NCBI RefSeq assembly: GCF_016495405.1
Contig: NZ_CP044522.1
Span: 930,001 to 994,000 of the forward strand
Direction: 5' to 3'
Origin: Cobetia sp. cqz5-12
GTDB lineage: Bacteria; Pseudomonadota; Gammaproteobacteria; Pseudomonadales; Halomonadaceae
DNA length: 64,000 nt
The position numbers and the translations under genes were made by a program. Shown in pieces: positions 53,822 through 63,293 of this stretch (within the stretch, counting starts at the first letter, position 1; every line of letters starts with the position of its first letter). The notes under the pieces were generated by a model that made no database searches, had not been told where the DNA came from, and worked only from the letters and a program-made list of their open reading frames with translations.

Positions 53822-56464
53822 ATGGGCAAGTCACTGGTGATCGTCGAGTCGCCCGCCAAGGCCAAGACCATCAACAAGTATCTCGGCAACGACTTCGTGG
53901 TGAAGTCGAGTGTCGGGCACATCCGCGACCTGCCGACCAGCGGTAGCGGCAAGCAGGCCACCGACCCCAAGGAACGTGCCCGTCAGGCGGCGGAGACCCG
54001 CAAGATGTCGCCCGAGGTCAAGGCGGCTCACAAGGCGCAGAAGGCCAAGACCCAGTTGATCCGCCGCATGGGGGTCGACCCGGAGAATGGCTGGGAGGCG
54101 CATTACGAGATCCTGCCCGGCAAGGAAAAGGTCGTTTCCGAGCTGACGCGCCTGGCCGAGAAAGCCGACACCATCTATCTCGCGACGGATCTGGACCGCG
54201 AAGGTGAGGCGATTGCCTGGCACCTGCGCGAGACCATCGGTGGCGACGATTCGCGTTACAAGCGTGTGGTCTTCAACGAGATCACCAAGAAGGCGATCAC
54301 GGCGGCCTTCGATGAGCCGGGCGAGCTGAAGATGGATCGCGTGCATGCCCAGCAGGCACGCCGCTATCTGGATCGCGTCGTCGGCTTCATGGTCTCGCCG
54401 CTGCTGTGGGCCAAGGTCGCTCGTGGCCTGTCCGCCGGTCGCGTGCAGTCGGTTGCCGTGCGGCTGATCGTCGAACGTGAGCGCGAGATCCGCGCCTTCA
54501 TCCCCGAAGAGTTCTGGGATGTCCACGCTGAGCTGGCCGCCGCCAGTGGTGAAGCGATCCGTTTCGAGCTGGCGCGTCAGGATGGCAAGGCCTTCCGTCC
54601 GACCAGCGAGAAGGAGACGATGGATCGCATCGCGGCGCTGCGCACGGCCAAGCTCGCGATCACCAATCGTGAAGACAAGCCGACGCGCTCCAAGCCGAAC
54701 GCGCCGTTCATCACCTCGACCCTGCAGCAGGCGGCCAGTGGTCGTCTCGGCTTCTCGGTCAAGAAGACCATGATGATGGCCCAGCGTCTCTACGAGGCGG
54801 GTTACATCACCTACATGCGTACCGACTCGACCAATCTGTCGGCGGACGCGGTGGCCACGGCGCGTGACTTCATCAGCGAAGAATACGGCAGCAACTACCT
54901 GCCGGAAGCGGCCAACGTCTACTCCAGCAAGGAGGGCGCCCAGGAAGCGCACGAAGCGATTCGTCCTTCCGAAGTGTCGCGCCGCGCCACCGATCTCGCC
55001 GGTATGGAGCGTGACGCCGAGCGTCTGTATGAGTTGATCTGGCGTCAGTTCGTGGCCTGTCAGATGCTGCCGGCCGAATACCTGTCCTCCACGCTGACCA
55101 TCGAAGTGGATGGCTACGAGCTGCGTGCCAAGGGCCGTGTGCTCAAGTTCGACGGCTACACGCGTGTCATGAAGCCGATGGGCAAGAAGGAAGAGGATCA
55201 GTCGCTGCCGGATCTTGCCATCGGCGAGAAGCTGGACCTTGTCGAGCTGCAGCCGCTGCAGCACTTCACCAAGCCCACGGCGCGATACACCGAGGCCAGC
55301 CTGGTCAAGGAGCTGGAGAAGCGCGGTATCGGCCGTCCGTCCACCTATGCCGCCATCATCTCCACCATCCAGGACCGTGGCTACGTGGCGCTGGAAAACC
55401 GTCGCTTCTATGCCGAGAAGCTGGGCGACATCGTCACCGATCGCCTCAGCGAGTCCTTCAAGGACCTGATGGACTTCGGCTTCACGGCGCGCATGGAAGA
55501 CTATCTCGATGAGGTGGCCAATGGCGGGCGCAACTGGCGCGAGCTGCTGGACACCTTCTACGCCGAGTTCAAGGCCGAGCTGGACCACGCCCAGTCCGAA
55601 GAGGGCATGCGTCCGAACCAGCCGGTGCCGACGGACATCGCCTGCCCGACCTGTGGGCGCGAGATGCAGATCCGTACCGCCTCCACCGGGGTCTTCCTGG
55701 GTTGTTCCGGCTACAACCTGCCGCCCAAGGAGCGCTGCAAGACCACCATCGATCTGCTGCCGGGCGATGAAGCCGTGGCGGCCGATGCCGGTGAAGATGC
55801 CGAGACGGATGCGCTGCGCGCCAAGCGTCGCTGCCCGATCTGCGCCACCGCGATGGACAGCTACCTGATCGATGAGCAGCGCAAGCTGCACGTCTGCGGC
55901 AATAGCCCGGACTGTGTCGGTCACGAGGTCGAGGAAGGACAGTTCCGCATCAAGGGTTACGATGGCCCGGTGATCGAGTGCGACAAGTGCGGCTCCGACA
56001 TGCAGCTCAAGACCGGGCGTTTCGGCAAGTACTTCGGCTGCACCAACGAGAATTGCAAGAACACCCGCAAGCTGCTCAAGTCCGGTGAGGTAGCGCCGCC
56101 GAAGATGGACCCGATTCCGATGCCGGAACTTGCCTGCGTCAAGGTCGAGGACCACTACGTACTGCGCGATGGCGCCAGTGGCCTGTTCCTGGCGGCCAGT
56201 CAGTTCCCGAAGAATCGCGAGACGCGTCCGCCGCTGGTCAAGGAGCTCAAGGCGCATGCCGACGAGCTGCCGGAGAAGTATCACTTCATTCTTGATGCCC
56301 CGGATCAGGACCCGGACGGACGTCCGGCGCAGATTCGCTTCTCGCGCAAGGTCAAGGCTCAATACGTCATGACCGATGAGGAAGGCAAGGCGACCGGTTG
56401 GAAGGCGACCTATGACAACGGCCGCTGGGTCGTCGAGGACAAGCGCAAGGGAGCCAAGAGCTGA
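53822..56464 (+). CDS. topA: DNA topoisomerase I
   Basis: An 880-residue type IA topoisomerase relaxing negative supercoils. N-terminal TOPRIM domain ([34 protein letters not shown]), active-site Tyr331 in [10 protein letters not shown], then C-terminal zinc-ribbon domains: CPTCGREM...[10 protein letters not shown]...C and [10 protein letters not shown]...C. ATG 53822 gives the family N-terminus [17 protein letters not shown] lies 12 bases upstream, a long spacing, and an in-frame ATG at 53810 overlaps that RBS. Coupled to the DUF6586 gene by 1 bp. Confidence 0.95.
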   Translation: MGKSLVIVESPAKAKTINKYLGNDFVVKSSVGHIRDLPTSGSGKQATDPKERARQAAETRKMSPEVKAAHKAQKAKTQLIRRMGVDPENGWEAHYEILPGKEKVVSELTRLAEKADTIYLATDLDREGEAIAWHLRETIGGDDSRYKRVVFNEITKKAITAAFDEPGELKMDRVHAQQARRYLDRVVGFMVSPLLWAKVARGLSAGRVQSVAVRLIVEREREIRAFIPEEFWDVHAELAAASGEAIRFELARQDGKAFRPTSEKETMDRIAALRTAKLAITNREDKPTRSKPNAPFITSTLQQAASGRLGFSVKKTMMMAQRLYEAGYITYMRTDSTNLSADAVATARDFISEEYGSNYLPEAANVYSSKEGAQEAHEAIRPSEVSRRATDLAGMERDAERLYELIWRQFVACQMLPAEYLSSTLTIEVDGYELRAKGRVLKFDGYTRVMKPMGKKEEDQSLPDLAIGEKLDLVELQPLQHFTKPTARYTEASLVKELEKRGIGRPSTYAAIISTIQDRGYVALENRRFYAEKLGDIVTDRLSESFKDLMDFGFTARMEDYLDEVANGGRNWRELLDTFYAEFKAELDHAQSEEGMRPNQPVPTDIACPTCGREMQIRTASTGVFLGCSGYNLPPKERCKTTIDLLPGDEAVAADAGEDAETDALRAKRRCPICATAMDSYLIDEQRKLHVCGNSPDCVGHEVEEGQFRIKGYDGPVIECDKCGSDMQLKTGRFGKYFGCTNENCKNTRKLLKSGEVAPPKMDPIPMPELACVKVEDHYVLRDGASGLFLAASQFPKNRETRPPLVKELKAHADELPEKYHFILDAPDQDPDGRPAQIRFSRKVKAQYVMTDEEGKATGWKATYDNGRWVVEDKRKGAKS

Positions 56465-56943
56465 TGAGCCAGCGTGCCCGTACCAATCAGCTGCTGTATC
56501 AGGCCGAGTTGCTGCTGGCCCAGTCAGCAGCCTCTGGCGACGATGAGCATGCCGTGGCACGACGCATGGCCGGTGAGGAGGGCGCGCTCGCCCTACTGGA
56601 GCTTGCGCTGGCGTCATTGCTGGAAGAGTGTGCCGTGACAGCGCGCTGGCCGCAGGGTGGCTGGCGTGAGCGCCTTTCCACCCCGCCGACGCCCATTGCC
56701 GAGGTCGAGCAGCTGCGCAGCCTGCTGGAGCGTCCCGACAGCTGGTTGTCTGAGCTGGTCGCGGATGTGACCCGCCTGCATGAAGAGGACGGTGCCGCTC
56801 GCCGCGAGGAATCGCGCTCGCGTGGTGATGGCCTGATCATCGCGGCAGCTTCGAACGCCTCGCTGGCCGAGCGGCTCAGCGCTGCCATCACGGCATTCAA
56901 GGCGCTGCTGCCGCAGCTGCGCGAGTCGAGTGTCGAGTGGTAG
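56464..56943 (+). CDS. DUF6586 family protein
   Basis: A 159-residue, helix-rich cytoplasmic protein, acidic and Leu/Ala-rich. It begins [20 protein letters not shown], the conserved opening of the small protein that follows topA in Pseudomonas (PA3010-like). No catalytic motif is visible and the function is unknown. The ATG overlaps the topA stop (TGATG), so expression should follow topA. Confidence 0.8.
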   Translation: MSQRARTNQLLYQAELLLAQSAASGDDEHAVARRMAGEEGALALLELALASLLEECAVTARWPQGGWRERLSTPPTPIAEVEQLRSLLERPDSWLSELVADVTRLHEEDGAARREESRSRGDGLIIAAASNASLAERLSAAITAFKALLPQLRESSVEW

Positions 56944-57022
56944 GTTCAGGCGTTGATCTGGTGCTGCACGCTGGTGATGACTGGCGGATGGCAATCGGGT
57001 GACGTTTCGCCTTCACGGGTGC

Positions 57023-57096
57023 TAGACTGATCGCATTGTGGCAAGCCCTGCATTCTCCGGTACGACCATGGCTCTGGCTGTGGTCGTACTTTTTTC
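57023..57096 (+). terminator. Intrinsic terminator after the topA-DUF6586 operon, with a possible small transcript
   Basis: A 9-bp stem (57060-57068 with 57081-57089) followed by TTTTTTT-C. A possible promoter lies just upstream (GTGACG 56999-57004, TAGACT 57023-57028, 18 bp apart), which would give a transcript of about 60 nt. More simply, it ends the topA operon. Confidence 0.7.
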
Positions 57097-57195
57097 TGCG
57101 TCGCTGATGGCAGCGCGGTGCCGGGCTTGCCAGCCGTCGCGCTGACGATTACAACGACGCCGGTATCTCGCGAGATGCCGTGCAGGAGGAATGAC

Positions 57196-57435
57196 GTGTC
57201 CGATCCCGCCGTACTTGAAATTGTGCAAATGGAAGATGGTGAAGTGATTCTGCGCGCCGCGGAAAGCGAAGGTGAGCCGCTGCTCAGCATTCGCATTTCG
57301 GACGAGGCCGCTGATCTGCTGCGTGACAATCGTTTCGAGGTCGCGCGTGAGATGATCGACCACGCCATCACCCGGACTCGCCTCTGGGATGGCGAAGAAG
57401 ACGAGGACGAGCAGTCAGAAGGCATCGTGCACTGA
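57196..57435 (+). CDS. Small acidic conserved protein (PA3009-like)
   Basis: A 79-residue protein with a compact alpha/beta part (VLEIVQMEDGEVILRAAE, LLSIRISDEAADLL, FEVAREMIDHAI) and an acidic tail (DGEEDEDEQSE). It is the counterpart of the conserved hypothetical gene between topA and lexA in pseudomonads. Function unknown. The start is GTG at 57196 with AGGAGGA at 57184-57190; the frame upstream is open but not conserved. Confidence 0.8.
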   Translation: MSDPAVLEIVQMEDGEVILRAAESEGEPLLSIRISDEAADLLRDNRFEVAREMIDHAITRTRLWDGEEDEDEQSEGIVH

Positions 57436-57453
57436 TTCATCGCTCATGCTTCG

Positions 57454-57493
57454 CGCACAAAAAAACCCGCCTCGAGGCGGGTTTTTTTGTGCG
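57454..57493. terminator. Strong bidirectional terminator between the PA3009-like gene and lexA
   Basis: A perfect 20-bp palindrome (57454-57473 with 57474-57493) with A7 and T7 runs, between convergent genes. No room remains for a sulA gene in this interval. Confidence 0.95.
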
Positions 57494-57538
57494 ATGCGTG
57501 CGGCTTTTCTGCTGGGCAAAGCGCTGCTGGTCAAGGCC

Positions 57539-58168
57539 TCAGTGCAGGCCACCATCGCGGATGACGCCCACCCCGAGACCCTCGATCTCCAGACTGTCCG
57601 TGCGCAGGTCGACCTTGATCGGCGAGAAGTCCTCGTTTTCGGCTTCCAGCCATACGTAGTGCCCGTCACGGCGGAAGCGCTTGACGGTGACTTCATCCCC
57701 CAGGCGGGCCACCACGATCTGGCCGTCACGCACGCTGGTGGTGCGGTGTACGGCCAGCAGGTCGCCTTCCAGAATCCCCACATCCTTCATCGACACGCCG
57801 CGCACACGCAGCAGGTAGTCGGCAGCCGGCGAGAAGTAGTCACTCGGCAGCGGACAGTGGCGGTCGATATGCTCGCTGGCAAGAATCGGGCTGCCGGCAG
57901 CCACTTCCCCGATCACCGGCAGGCCATCGTTGGCGCTGTCGTCGACGTCAGCCAGCGACGGCACGCGAATGCCGCGTGAGGTGCCCGGCACCATCTCGAT
58001 GGCGCCCTTGCGCTTGAGGGCGCGCAGATGCTCCTCGGCGGCATTCGGCGAGCGGAAGCCCAGCGCCTGGGCGATTTCGGCCCGCGTCGGCGGGTAGCCA
58101 GAGGACTTGATGGTCTTGATGATGAAGTCGAAGACATCCTGCTGGCGCGGAGTAAGCGGCTGGGTCAT
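57539..58168 (-). CDS. lexA: SOS repressor LexA
   Basis: A 209-residue repressor/autoprotease. N-terminal winged helix ([44 protein letters not shown]), cleavage site Ala91-Gly92, catalytic Ser126 and Lys163. ATG 58168 gives [10 protein letters not shown], with AAAGG upstream; a longer open frame is not conserved. A CTG-N10-CAG operator lies 62-77 bp upstream, consistent with autoregulation. In Pseudomonas sulA is divergent from or next to lexA; here it is absent. Confidence 0.96.
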   Translation of the reverse strand: MTQPLTPRQQDVFDFIIKTIKSSGYPPTRAEIAQALGFRSPNAAEEHLRALKRKGAIEMVPGTSRGIRVPSLADVDDSANDGLPVIGEVAAGSPILASEHIDRHCPLPSDYFSPAADYLLRVRGVSMKDVGILEGDLLAVHRTTSVRDGQIVVARLGDEVTVKRFRRDGHYVWLEAENEDFSPIKVDLRTDSLEIEGLGVGVIRDGGLH

Positions 58169-58229
58169 GGCATTGCCTTTGGCCTGGGCGGCATCTTGAG
58201 CTGACGGCACGGGGTGTGCATCCATACAA

Positions 58230-58245
58230 CTGTCATTGTATCCAG
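58230..58245. promoter_or_regulatory. LexA operator (SOS box) upstream of lexA
   Basis: A 16-mer of the form CTG-N10-CAG, flanked by A and T to give ACTGT...CAGT. It matches the gammaproteobacterial LexA box half-sites and lies at the expected place before lexA. Confidence 0.7.
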
Positions 58246-58454
58246 TCATGGCGGTCATGCAAGGCATCGTGGCTTGCGTGGTGGCCTCAAAGGGCAGGTA
58301 GTCGTCGAGAGATCGCTGTCTGGTGACCTTGCTTGCCCGATGTCAAAGGCTCTGCTGATGAGGTCAGGCGGGCTGTCTGGGAGGGACGGATATTGCGAGT
58401 CCTTGGATCGCCACGGTCAGCGTTCAGCGAATATCAGTCTTGGCTAAACCTCTG

Positions 58455-58527
58455 GCGTTTGAAACGCGAGAGAATTGTCAGTCATGGCATGGCGCGCTAG
58501 AATCAAAGTGTTTCAAACGAATGTTCG
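58455..58527 (+). promoter_or_regulatory. psrA: psrA promoter bracketed by GTTT-N-AAAC palindromes
   Basis: A strong sigma-70 promoter: TTGTCA (58475-58480), 17-bp spacer, TAGAAT (58498-58503). GCGTTTGAAACGC (58455-58467) lies upstream and GTTTCAAAC (58510-58518) covers the expected start site. The latter overlaps CAAAC-N4-GTTCG (58514-58527), one base from the PsrA motif [GC]AAAC-N2-4-GTTT[GC]. Autorepression by PsrA is known in P. aeruginosa. The leader to the psrA ATG is about 200 nt. Confidence 0.65.
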
Positions 58528-58563
58528 TCGATGGCGGTGGCCGGTCGAGGCATGATCAAACAT

Positions 58564-58593
58564 GCCGTGCTCGAGCGGGCCGTGTTCGAACAT
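58564..58593. repeat. 15-bp tandem duplication in the psrA leader
   Basis: Units 58564-58578 and 58579-58593 share GCCGTG-TCGA. A looser third relative may precede at about 58549. No reading frame explains it. Confidence 0.5.
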
Positions 58594-58711
58594 GCCTTGA
58601 TCGTACGCGGCCTTGCCGTGAACCAGCACCACCTCATGAGAGAGTCGCCGTGCGGGGCTTGCGCCGTGACCTACGACTCCAGTCCTTTTCTACCTGACAA
58701 GGGTTCCGCCC

Positions 58712-59389
58712 ATGGCCCAGACCGATACCGTTACCCGCATCCTCGATACTGCCGAGGTGCTGTTCGCCGAGCGCGGCTTCGCCGAGACCTCACTGCGCAA
58801 CATCACCAGCAAGGCCAAGGTCAATCTGGCGGCGGTGAACTACCACTTCGGCTCCAAGAAATCGCTGATCCAGGCGGTCTTCGCGCGCTATCTCGATCCG
58901 TTCAGTGAGCGTTTCCACGCGGCACTCGACAGCGTCGAGCAGCAATACGCCGGGCGTCAGGTGCCGCTGGAGGTCCTGCTGGAGGTGATGGCGCGCACCG
59001 TGCTGGAGGTGCCGGCCGAGCGCAACAGCCTGCGTACCTTCATGCGCCTGCTTGGGCTGGCCTATACCCAGGGGCAGGGCCACATGCGGCGCTATATCCG
59101 CGAGCATTACGGCACGGTCTTCAGCCGCTTCGCCGAGCTTCTGAAGCTGGCGACGCCTGATCTGCCGGACAACGAGCGCTTCTGGCGCCTGCACTTCATG
59201 CTCGGCAGCGTGATCTTCACCTTCTCGGGCCTGGATGCACTGCGCGATATCGAGGAGGCCGAATACGGCCATCACACCACGGTGCGTGAGCTGATTCAGC
59301 ACATGCGGCCGGTGGTGGTCGCGGCGATGGCAGCGCCGTTGCCGGCCTCGCTCGGGGATGGTGAGGCGGTCACCCAGGCGGCCAGCTGA
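58712..59389 (+). CDS. psrA: TetR-family regulator PsrA
   Basis: A 225-residue regulator. The N-terminal helix-turn-helix region (ILDTAEVLFAERGFAETSLRNITSKAKVNLAAVNYHFGSKKSLIQAVF) is almost identical to P. aeruginosa PsrA, a sensor of long-chain fatty acids that controls beta-oxidation and rpoS. The ligand domain keeps FMRLLGLAYTQGQGHMRRYI and FWRLHFMLGSVIF. Palindromes around its promoter suggest autoregulation. The stop overlaps the start of the L,D-transpeptidase gene (TGATG). Confidence 0.92.
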   Translation: MAQTDTVTRILDTAEVLFAERGFAETSLRNITSKAKVNLAAVNYHFGSKKSLIQAVFARYLDPFSERFHAALDSVEQQYAGRQVPLEVLLEVMARTVLEVPAERNSLRTFMRLLGLAYTQGQGHMRRYIREHYGTVFSRFAELLKLATPDLPDNERFWRLHFMLGSVIFTFSGLDALRDIEEAEYGHHTTVRELIQHMRPVVVAAMAAPLPASLGDGEAVTQAAS

Positions 59390-59931
59390 TGGCCTGCTGG
59401 GTCGCGGTGGATCTCTCACGCCAGAGCCTCGAGATACGCAATGACGCGCCGAGTGGCAGTCGTGATGCGCCGCCCCCCGCGGCCGGCCCTGACGCGCTGG
59501 TGCACGCCTGCGCGATCTCCAGCGGCCTCAACGGTATCGGCGAGCTCGACGGCAGCGGTTGCACGCCAACCGGCTGGCATGTGATTCGTGCCGCCATCGG
59601 GGCGGGCAATCCGCGTGGCGCCGTCTATCGCGGACGGCGCTTCACGGGTGAGGTGTTCACGCCTGAGCTTGCCTTAGAGCATCCTGAGCGTGACTGGATC
59701 CTGACGCGCATTCTGTGGCTCAGCGGCCGCGAGCCCGGCCTCAATCGCGGTCGCAATGCCCGCGGTGAGCGGGTCGATAGTCTGCGCCGCTACATCTATT
59801 TTCATGGCACGCCCAGCACGGAACCCATGGGCGTCGCGGCGTCCCACGGCTGCATTCGCTTGCGTGATGACGACCTGCTGCGACTCTTTGCCGAGGCCGT
59901 GCCCGGCACACCGGTGCTGCTGCATGTCTGA
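59389..59931 (+). CDS. L,D-transpeptidase (YkuD domain) without signal peptide
   Basis: A 180-residue protein. The YkuD motif is complete: IYFHGTP followed by SHGCIRLRDDDLL with the catalytic Cys near residue 160. CTPTGWHVIRAAIG and GRRFTGEVFTPE are also typical of the ErfK/YcfS/YnhG-like group. No signal peptide or membrane helix is visible, which suggests action in the cytoplasm on murein peptides. Cytoplasmic L,D-transpeptidase-fold carboxypeptidases acting on recycled tripeptide/tetrapeptide are known (LdtA/Ldc-like); this is inference. Coupled to psrA by a 1-bp overlap; nagZ follows. Confidence 0.85.
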   Translation: MACWVAVDLSRQSLEIRNDAPSGSRDAPPPAAGPDALVHACAISSGLNGIGELDGSGCTPTGWHVIRAAIGAGNPRGAVYRGRRFTGEVFTPELALEHPERDWILTRILWLSGREPGLNRGRNARGERVDSLRRYIYFHGTPSTEPMGVAASHGCIRLRDDDLLRLFAEAVPGTPVLLHV

Positions 59932-60190
59932 AGGCGTTGGTGTCCGAGTCTGATACCCTCCATGAGCCGTCACCGAAATCCGTGTGGCAGTCCCTTGCCG
60001 GGGTGCAGCTGGTCGCGACTGTTCGATAGGGGTTCAGTCGGCTAGAATTGCGCCTTTCCTCGCGCTGGCAGCCTGATTCATCACGTTTCTTCCAGGCTGC
60101 CAAGCCCCGTAAAAGACATGAAGTCCTGGCGGTCGTGATTCCTCTCTACACGGGACATCACTGCCGCAGGCCATGGACAGGAAGGATGAC

Positions 60191-61336
60191 ATGACACAGC
60201 CACTGGGCTCCGTAATGGTCGATGTTGCGGGGCTGACCCTCGCCCGCGACGAACGTGAACTGCTGGCACGCCCTGCCGTCGGGGGCGTCATCCTGTTTGC
60301 GCGCAACTGCGCTTCTCCTGAGCAGGTGCTGGAGCTGAGCCGCGAGATTCGCAGCGTGAATCCCCACCTGCTGATCGCCATCGATCAGGAGGGCGGGCGC
60401 GTCCAGCGTCTGCGCGAGGGCGTGACACGCCTGCCATCGATGCGCAGCCTGGCACAGTGCTGTCTCGGCCGTGACTGTGATGGTTGCGGCGAAGACGCCC
60501 AGGCCGCAGGCCTGGGTCTGGCACGCGATGCCGGCTGGCTGCTGGGCATGGAAATGGCAGCCATCGGCTGTGATATCACCTTTGCGCCGGTGCTGGATAT
60601 CGATGTGGCGGGCTCGACCATCATTGGTGATCGCAGCTTCGGCGCCACGCCGGAAGACGTCATCGCGGTGGGCGGCGCCTTCATCGATGGGCTGCAGGAG
60701 GCGGGCATGTCCGCCGTCGGCAAGCATTACCCGGGGCATGGTGGCATCTCGGCCGATACCCATCTGGAGCGCGTGGTCGACCCGCGTCCGTTCCGCGAGC
60801 TGCGCGAACATGATCTCAAGCCCTTCGCGGCCCTCGCCGAGCGTCTGGGCGGCGTGATGCCGGCGCATGTGGTCTATCCGGATTTCGATGCACGTCCCGC
60901 GGGTTTCTCGCCCAGCTGGTTGGGCCTGCTGCGCGAAGAGTTCGGCTTCAAGGGCGCCATCTTCTCCGATGATCTGGGCATGGCGGCGGCAGTCGCGGAA
61001 GGTGGCCCGGCAGAGCGTGCGCGCCTGGCGCTGGACGCCGGCTGTGACATGGCGCTGGTCTGCAATGACCCGGCCGCCGCGCGCGAAGTGCTCGACAGCC
61101 TCGATGACGATGAGCAGCGCCACCGAGGCAAGCGCCAGGCGCGGTTGCGCTATGCGCGGGCTCGCCCGACGCTGGATGGCCTGGTGGGGCTGGCACGCTG
61201 GCGGCGCACCCACGCGCGGCTCGAATCGATGGCGGCCAGCCAGGCATCACAGCAGGTTGCCATGCCCTCGGGCACGCTTGGCAGTGCCGAGGCGTCTGAC
61301 ACGTCGTCGGCCTCTGAGTCCGGTAGCGCGCAATAA
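60191..61336 (+). CDS. nagZ: Beta-N-acetylhexosaminidase NagZ
   Basis: A 381-residue cytoplasmic glycoside hydrolase family 3 enzyme that removes GlcNAc from anhydro-muropeptides. IDQEGGRVQRLREG (Asp65), the catalytic loop KHYPGHG at 178-184 with Asp189, and the nucleophile in FSDDLGM. A Cys-rich stretch at 90-99 (CC-x4-C-x2-C) replaces the usual short loop, and the last 35 residues are a Ser/Ala-rich tail. ATG 60191 is preferred (AAGGAT upstream) over an ATG six codons earlier. Confidence 0.93.
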   Translation: MTQPLGSVMVDVAGLTLARDERELLARPAVGGVILFARNCASPEQVLELSREIRSVNPHLLIAIDQEGGRVQRLREGVTRLPSMRSLAQCCLGRDCDGCGEDAQAAGLGLARDAGWLLGMEMAAIGCDITFAPVLDIDVAGSTIIGDRSFGATPEDVIAVGGAFIDGLQEAGMSAVGKHYPGHGGISADTHLERVVDPRPFRELREHDLKPFAALAERLGGVMPAHVVYPDFDARPAGFSPSWLGLLREEFGFKGAIFSDDLGMAAAVAEGGPAERARLALDAGCDMALVCNDPAAAREVLDSLDDDEQRHRGKRQARLRYARARPTLDGLVGLARWRRTHARLESMAASQASQQVAMPSGTLGSAEASDTSSASESGSAQ

Positions 61337-61384
61337 TCAGGCACGCGGTGTCTTTTTCGAGTCGAAGACTGGCAAGGAATTCCC

Positions 61385-62731
61385 ATGGCTGAGCAATCCG
61401 CCACCGAGGCTGCTGCCGACAAGCTGGCAGCGCCTGCCGAAGAGATGATCAATCAATGGGTCGAGCCGCTGCGCCAATGGGTCGAGCAGACCTTTGGTCT
61501 GCCGCTGTGGGGCATCAATCTGGCTCTGCTGCTGCTGGCGGTGCTGTTGCTGCACCTCATCGAACGAGTGGTGCTCACTCGCCTGGCGGCGCATGCCGAG
61601 AAGAGCCGCAACCTGTGGGATGACGCCCTGGTGCATGGCCTGCGTCATCCCTTGTCATTCTGGCTCTACAGTATGGGGGTGTTGCTGGCGCTCGGCATCA
61701 TCGCCGGCCAGTTCAGCCTCAGCGGGGCCGAGAAGTACCTGGGCACGGCGCGCCAGATCGTGACCCTGCTGGCGCTGGCCTGGGCGTTGATTCGCATGGT
61801 CAAGCGCTTCGAGGCGCTGCGCACCATGCCGCCGCCCGGCACCAACGTCAACGCGATGGATGCCACCACGGCCTCGGCGATCAGCAAGTTGCTGCGTGCG
61901 GTCGTGGTCGTGCTGGTGGGGCTGGCCATCCTGCAGAATCTCGGCGTCTCGCTGTCAGGGGTGCTGGCCTTCGGGGGTGTCGGCGGTATCGCGGTCGGCT
62001 TTGCGGCGCGGGATCTGCTGGCCAACTTCTTCGGTGCCCTGATGATCCATCTCGACCGGCCCTTCAAGGTCGGCGACTGGATCCGCTCCCCGGACCGCGA
62101 GATCGAGGGCACCGTCGAGGATATCGGTTGGCGCCTGACGCGCATCCGCACCTTCGACATGCGGCCCCTCTACGTGCCGAACGCCATCTTTACCAGCATC
62201 TCGGTGGAGAATCCGTCGCGCATGTACAACCGCCGCATCTTCGAGACCGTGGGGCTGCGCTATGAGGATGCCGCCCAGGTCGGCCCCATCGTTGCCGCGG
62301 TACGCGAGATGCTGGAAGGCCATGACGAGATCGACCAGACGCGCACCCAGATCGTGAACTTCACCACCTACGGTGAGCATTCGCTGAACTTCTTCGTCTA
62401 TGTCTTCACGCGCACCACCGACTGGGTGAAGTACCACGCGATCAAGCAGGATGTCCTGCTCAAGGTGCACGACATCATCCGTGAGCATGATGCCCAGGTG
62501 GCGCTGCCGGGGCAGCGTCTGCACTTTGCCGATGTACTGTCCTTCGAAGGACGCCACCATGAACACGACGCCGAGGCAGAGAACGCCGCGGCGTCATCAG
62601 ACACGCAGACGCGCGGGTCCCGCCGCCGTTCTGATTCAACCGCCGCTGCTACATCCTCTTCTGCGCCTGTCCGGCGTGGAGATGAGGCCAGTGACACCCA
62701 GGAAACTCCCGATGCTGACTCCGACGCCTGA
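61385..62731 (+). CDS. MscS-family mechanosensitive channel
   Basis: A 448-residue membrane protein. Helices at about 37-58, 82-102, 118-136 and a pore helix at about 165-210 with the Gly/Ala-rich packing LSGVLAFGGVGGIAVGFAARDLLANFFGALMI; then the beta domain (FKVGDWIRSPDREIEGTVEDIGWRLTRIRTFDMRPLYVPN). It should open under hypo-osmotic shock. The C-terminal 60 residues are Ala/Ser/Glu-rich and probably disordered. It overlaps the hpt start by 20 bp. The gene is an addition relative to the Pseudomonas nagZ region. Confidence 0.9.
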   Translation: MAEQSATEAAADKLAAPAEEMINQWVEPLRQWVEQTFGLPLWGINLALLLLAVLLLHLIERVVLTRLAAHAEKSRNLWDDALVHGLRHPLSFWLYSMGVLLALGIIAGQFSLSGAEKYLGTARQIVTLLALAWALIRMVKRFEALRTMPPPGTNVNAMDATTASAISKLLRAVVVVLVGLAILQNLGVSLSGVLAFGGVGGIAVGFAARDLLANFFGALMIHLDRPFKVGDWIRSPDREIEGTVEDIGWRLTRIRTFDMRPLYVPNAIFTSISVENPSRMYNRRIFETVGLRYEDAAQVGPIVAAVREMLEGHDEIDQTRTQIVNFTTYGEHSLNFFVYVFTRTTDWVKYHAIKQDVLLKVHDIIREHDAQVALPGQRLHFADVLSFEGRHHEHDAEAENAAASSDTQTRGSRRRSDSTAAATSSSAPVRRGDEASDTQETPDADSDA

Positions 62732-63293
62732 GACTCTCACCGCCCTGCATGACGAAATGCGTGAGGTGATGGACAACGCCGATTGCCTGATCCCGCAAGC
62801 TGACCTTGAAGTGGCACTCGACCGCATGGCCGTTGAGCTGACGGAACACCTCGGCGATCGCATGCCGATCTTCTATTGCGTGATGAACGGCGGCCTGATC
62901 ACCGCCGGCCAGCTGCTGACCCGTCTCGACTTCCCGCTGGAAGTCGATTATCTGCACGCCACTCGCTATCGTGGCGCGATGCGCGGCGGCGAGCTGTTCT
63001 GGCGCGTCAACCCGGAACTGCCGATGGCCGGCCGCGACGTGGTGATCGTCGATGACATCCTCGATGAAGGAGGCACCCTGGCCGCGATCCTCGAGTATTG
63101 CCGTGAAGCCGGCGCGCGCAGCGTGTCCAGCTGCGTGCTGGTCGACAAGAAGCATGACCGCAAGGCCTTCCCGGGCTTCAAGGCCGACTTCTGTGGGTTG
63201 GACGTCGAAGACCGCTTTCTGTTCGGCTTCGGCATGGACTACAAGGGTTACTGGCGTAACGCGCCGGGCATCTACGCGCCCAAGGGTCTGTAG
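62712..63293 (+). CDS. hpt: Hypoxanthine-guanine phosphoribosyltransferase
   Basis: A 193-residue purine salvage enzyme. The PRPP loop VVIVDDILDEGGTL, FYCVMNGGLITAGQLLTRL, and the C-terminal KADFCGLDVEDRFLFGFGMDYKGYWRNAPGIY are typical of the pseudomonad HGPRT group. ATG 62712 has AGGAAAC upstream and lies inside the 3' end of the MscS gene. Next comes an MTAP-family phosphorylase, so two purine salvage genes are adjacent. Confidence 0.9.
   Translation: MLTPTPETLTALHDEMREVMDNADCLIPQADLEVALDRMAVELTEHLGDRMPIFYCVMNGGLITAGQLLTRLDFPLEVDYLHATRYRGAMRGGELFWRVNPELPMAGRDVVIVDDILDEGGTLAAILEYCREAGARSVSSCVLVDKKHDRKAFPGFKADFCGLDVEDRFLFGFGMDYKGYWRNAPGIYAPKGL

Noticed and set aside
53831-56617. 928-codon open frame antisense to topA
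   Set aside because: It mirrors topA codon by codon; long antisense frames are expected in GC-rich genes. No recognisable domains, and topA is certain.
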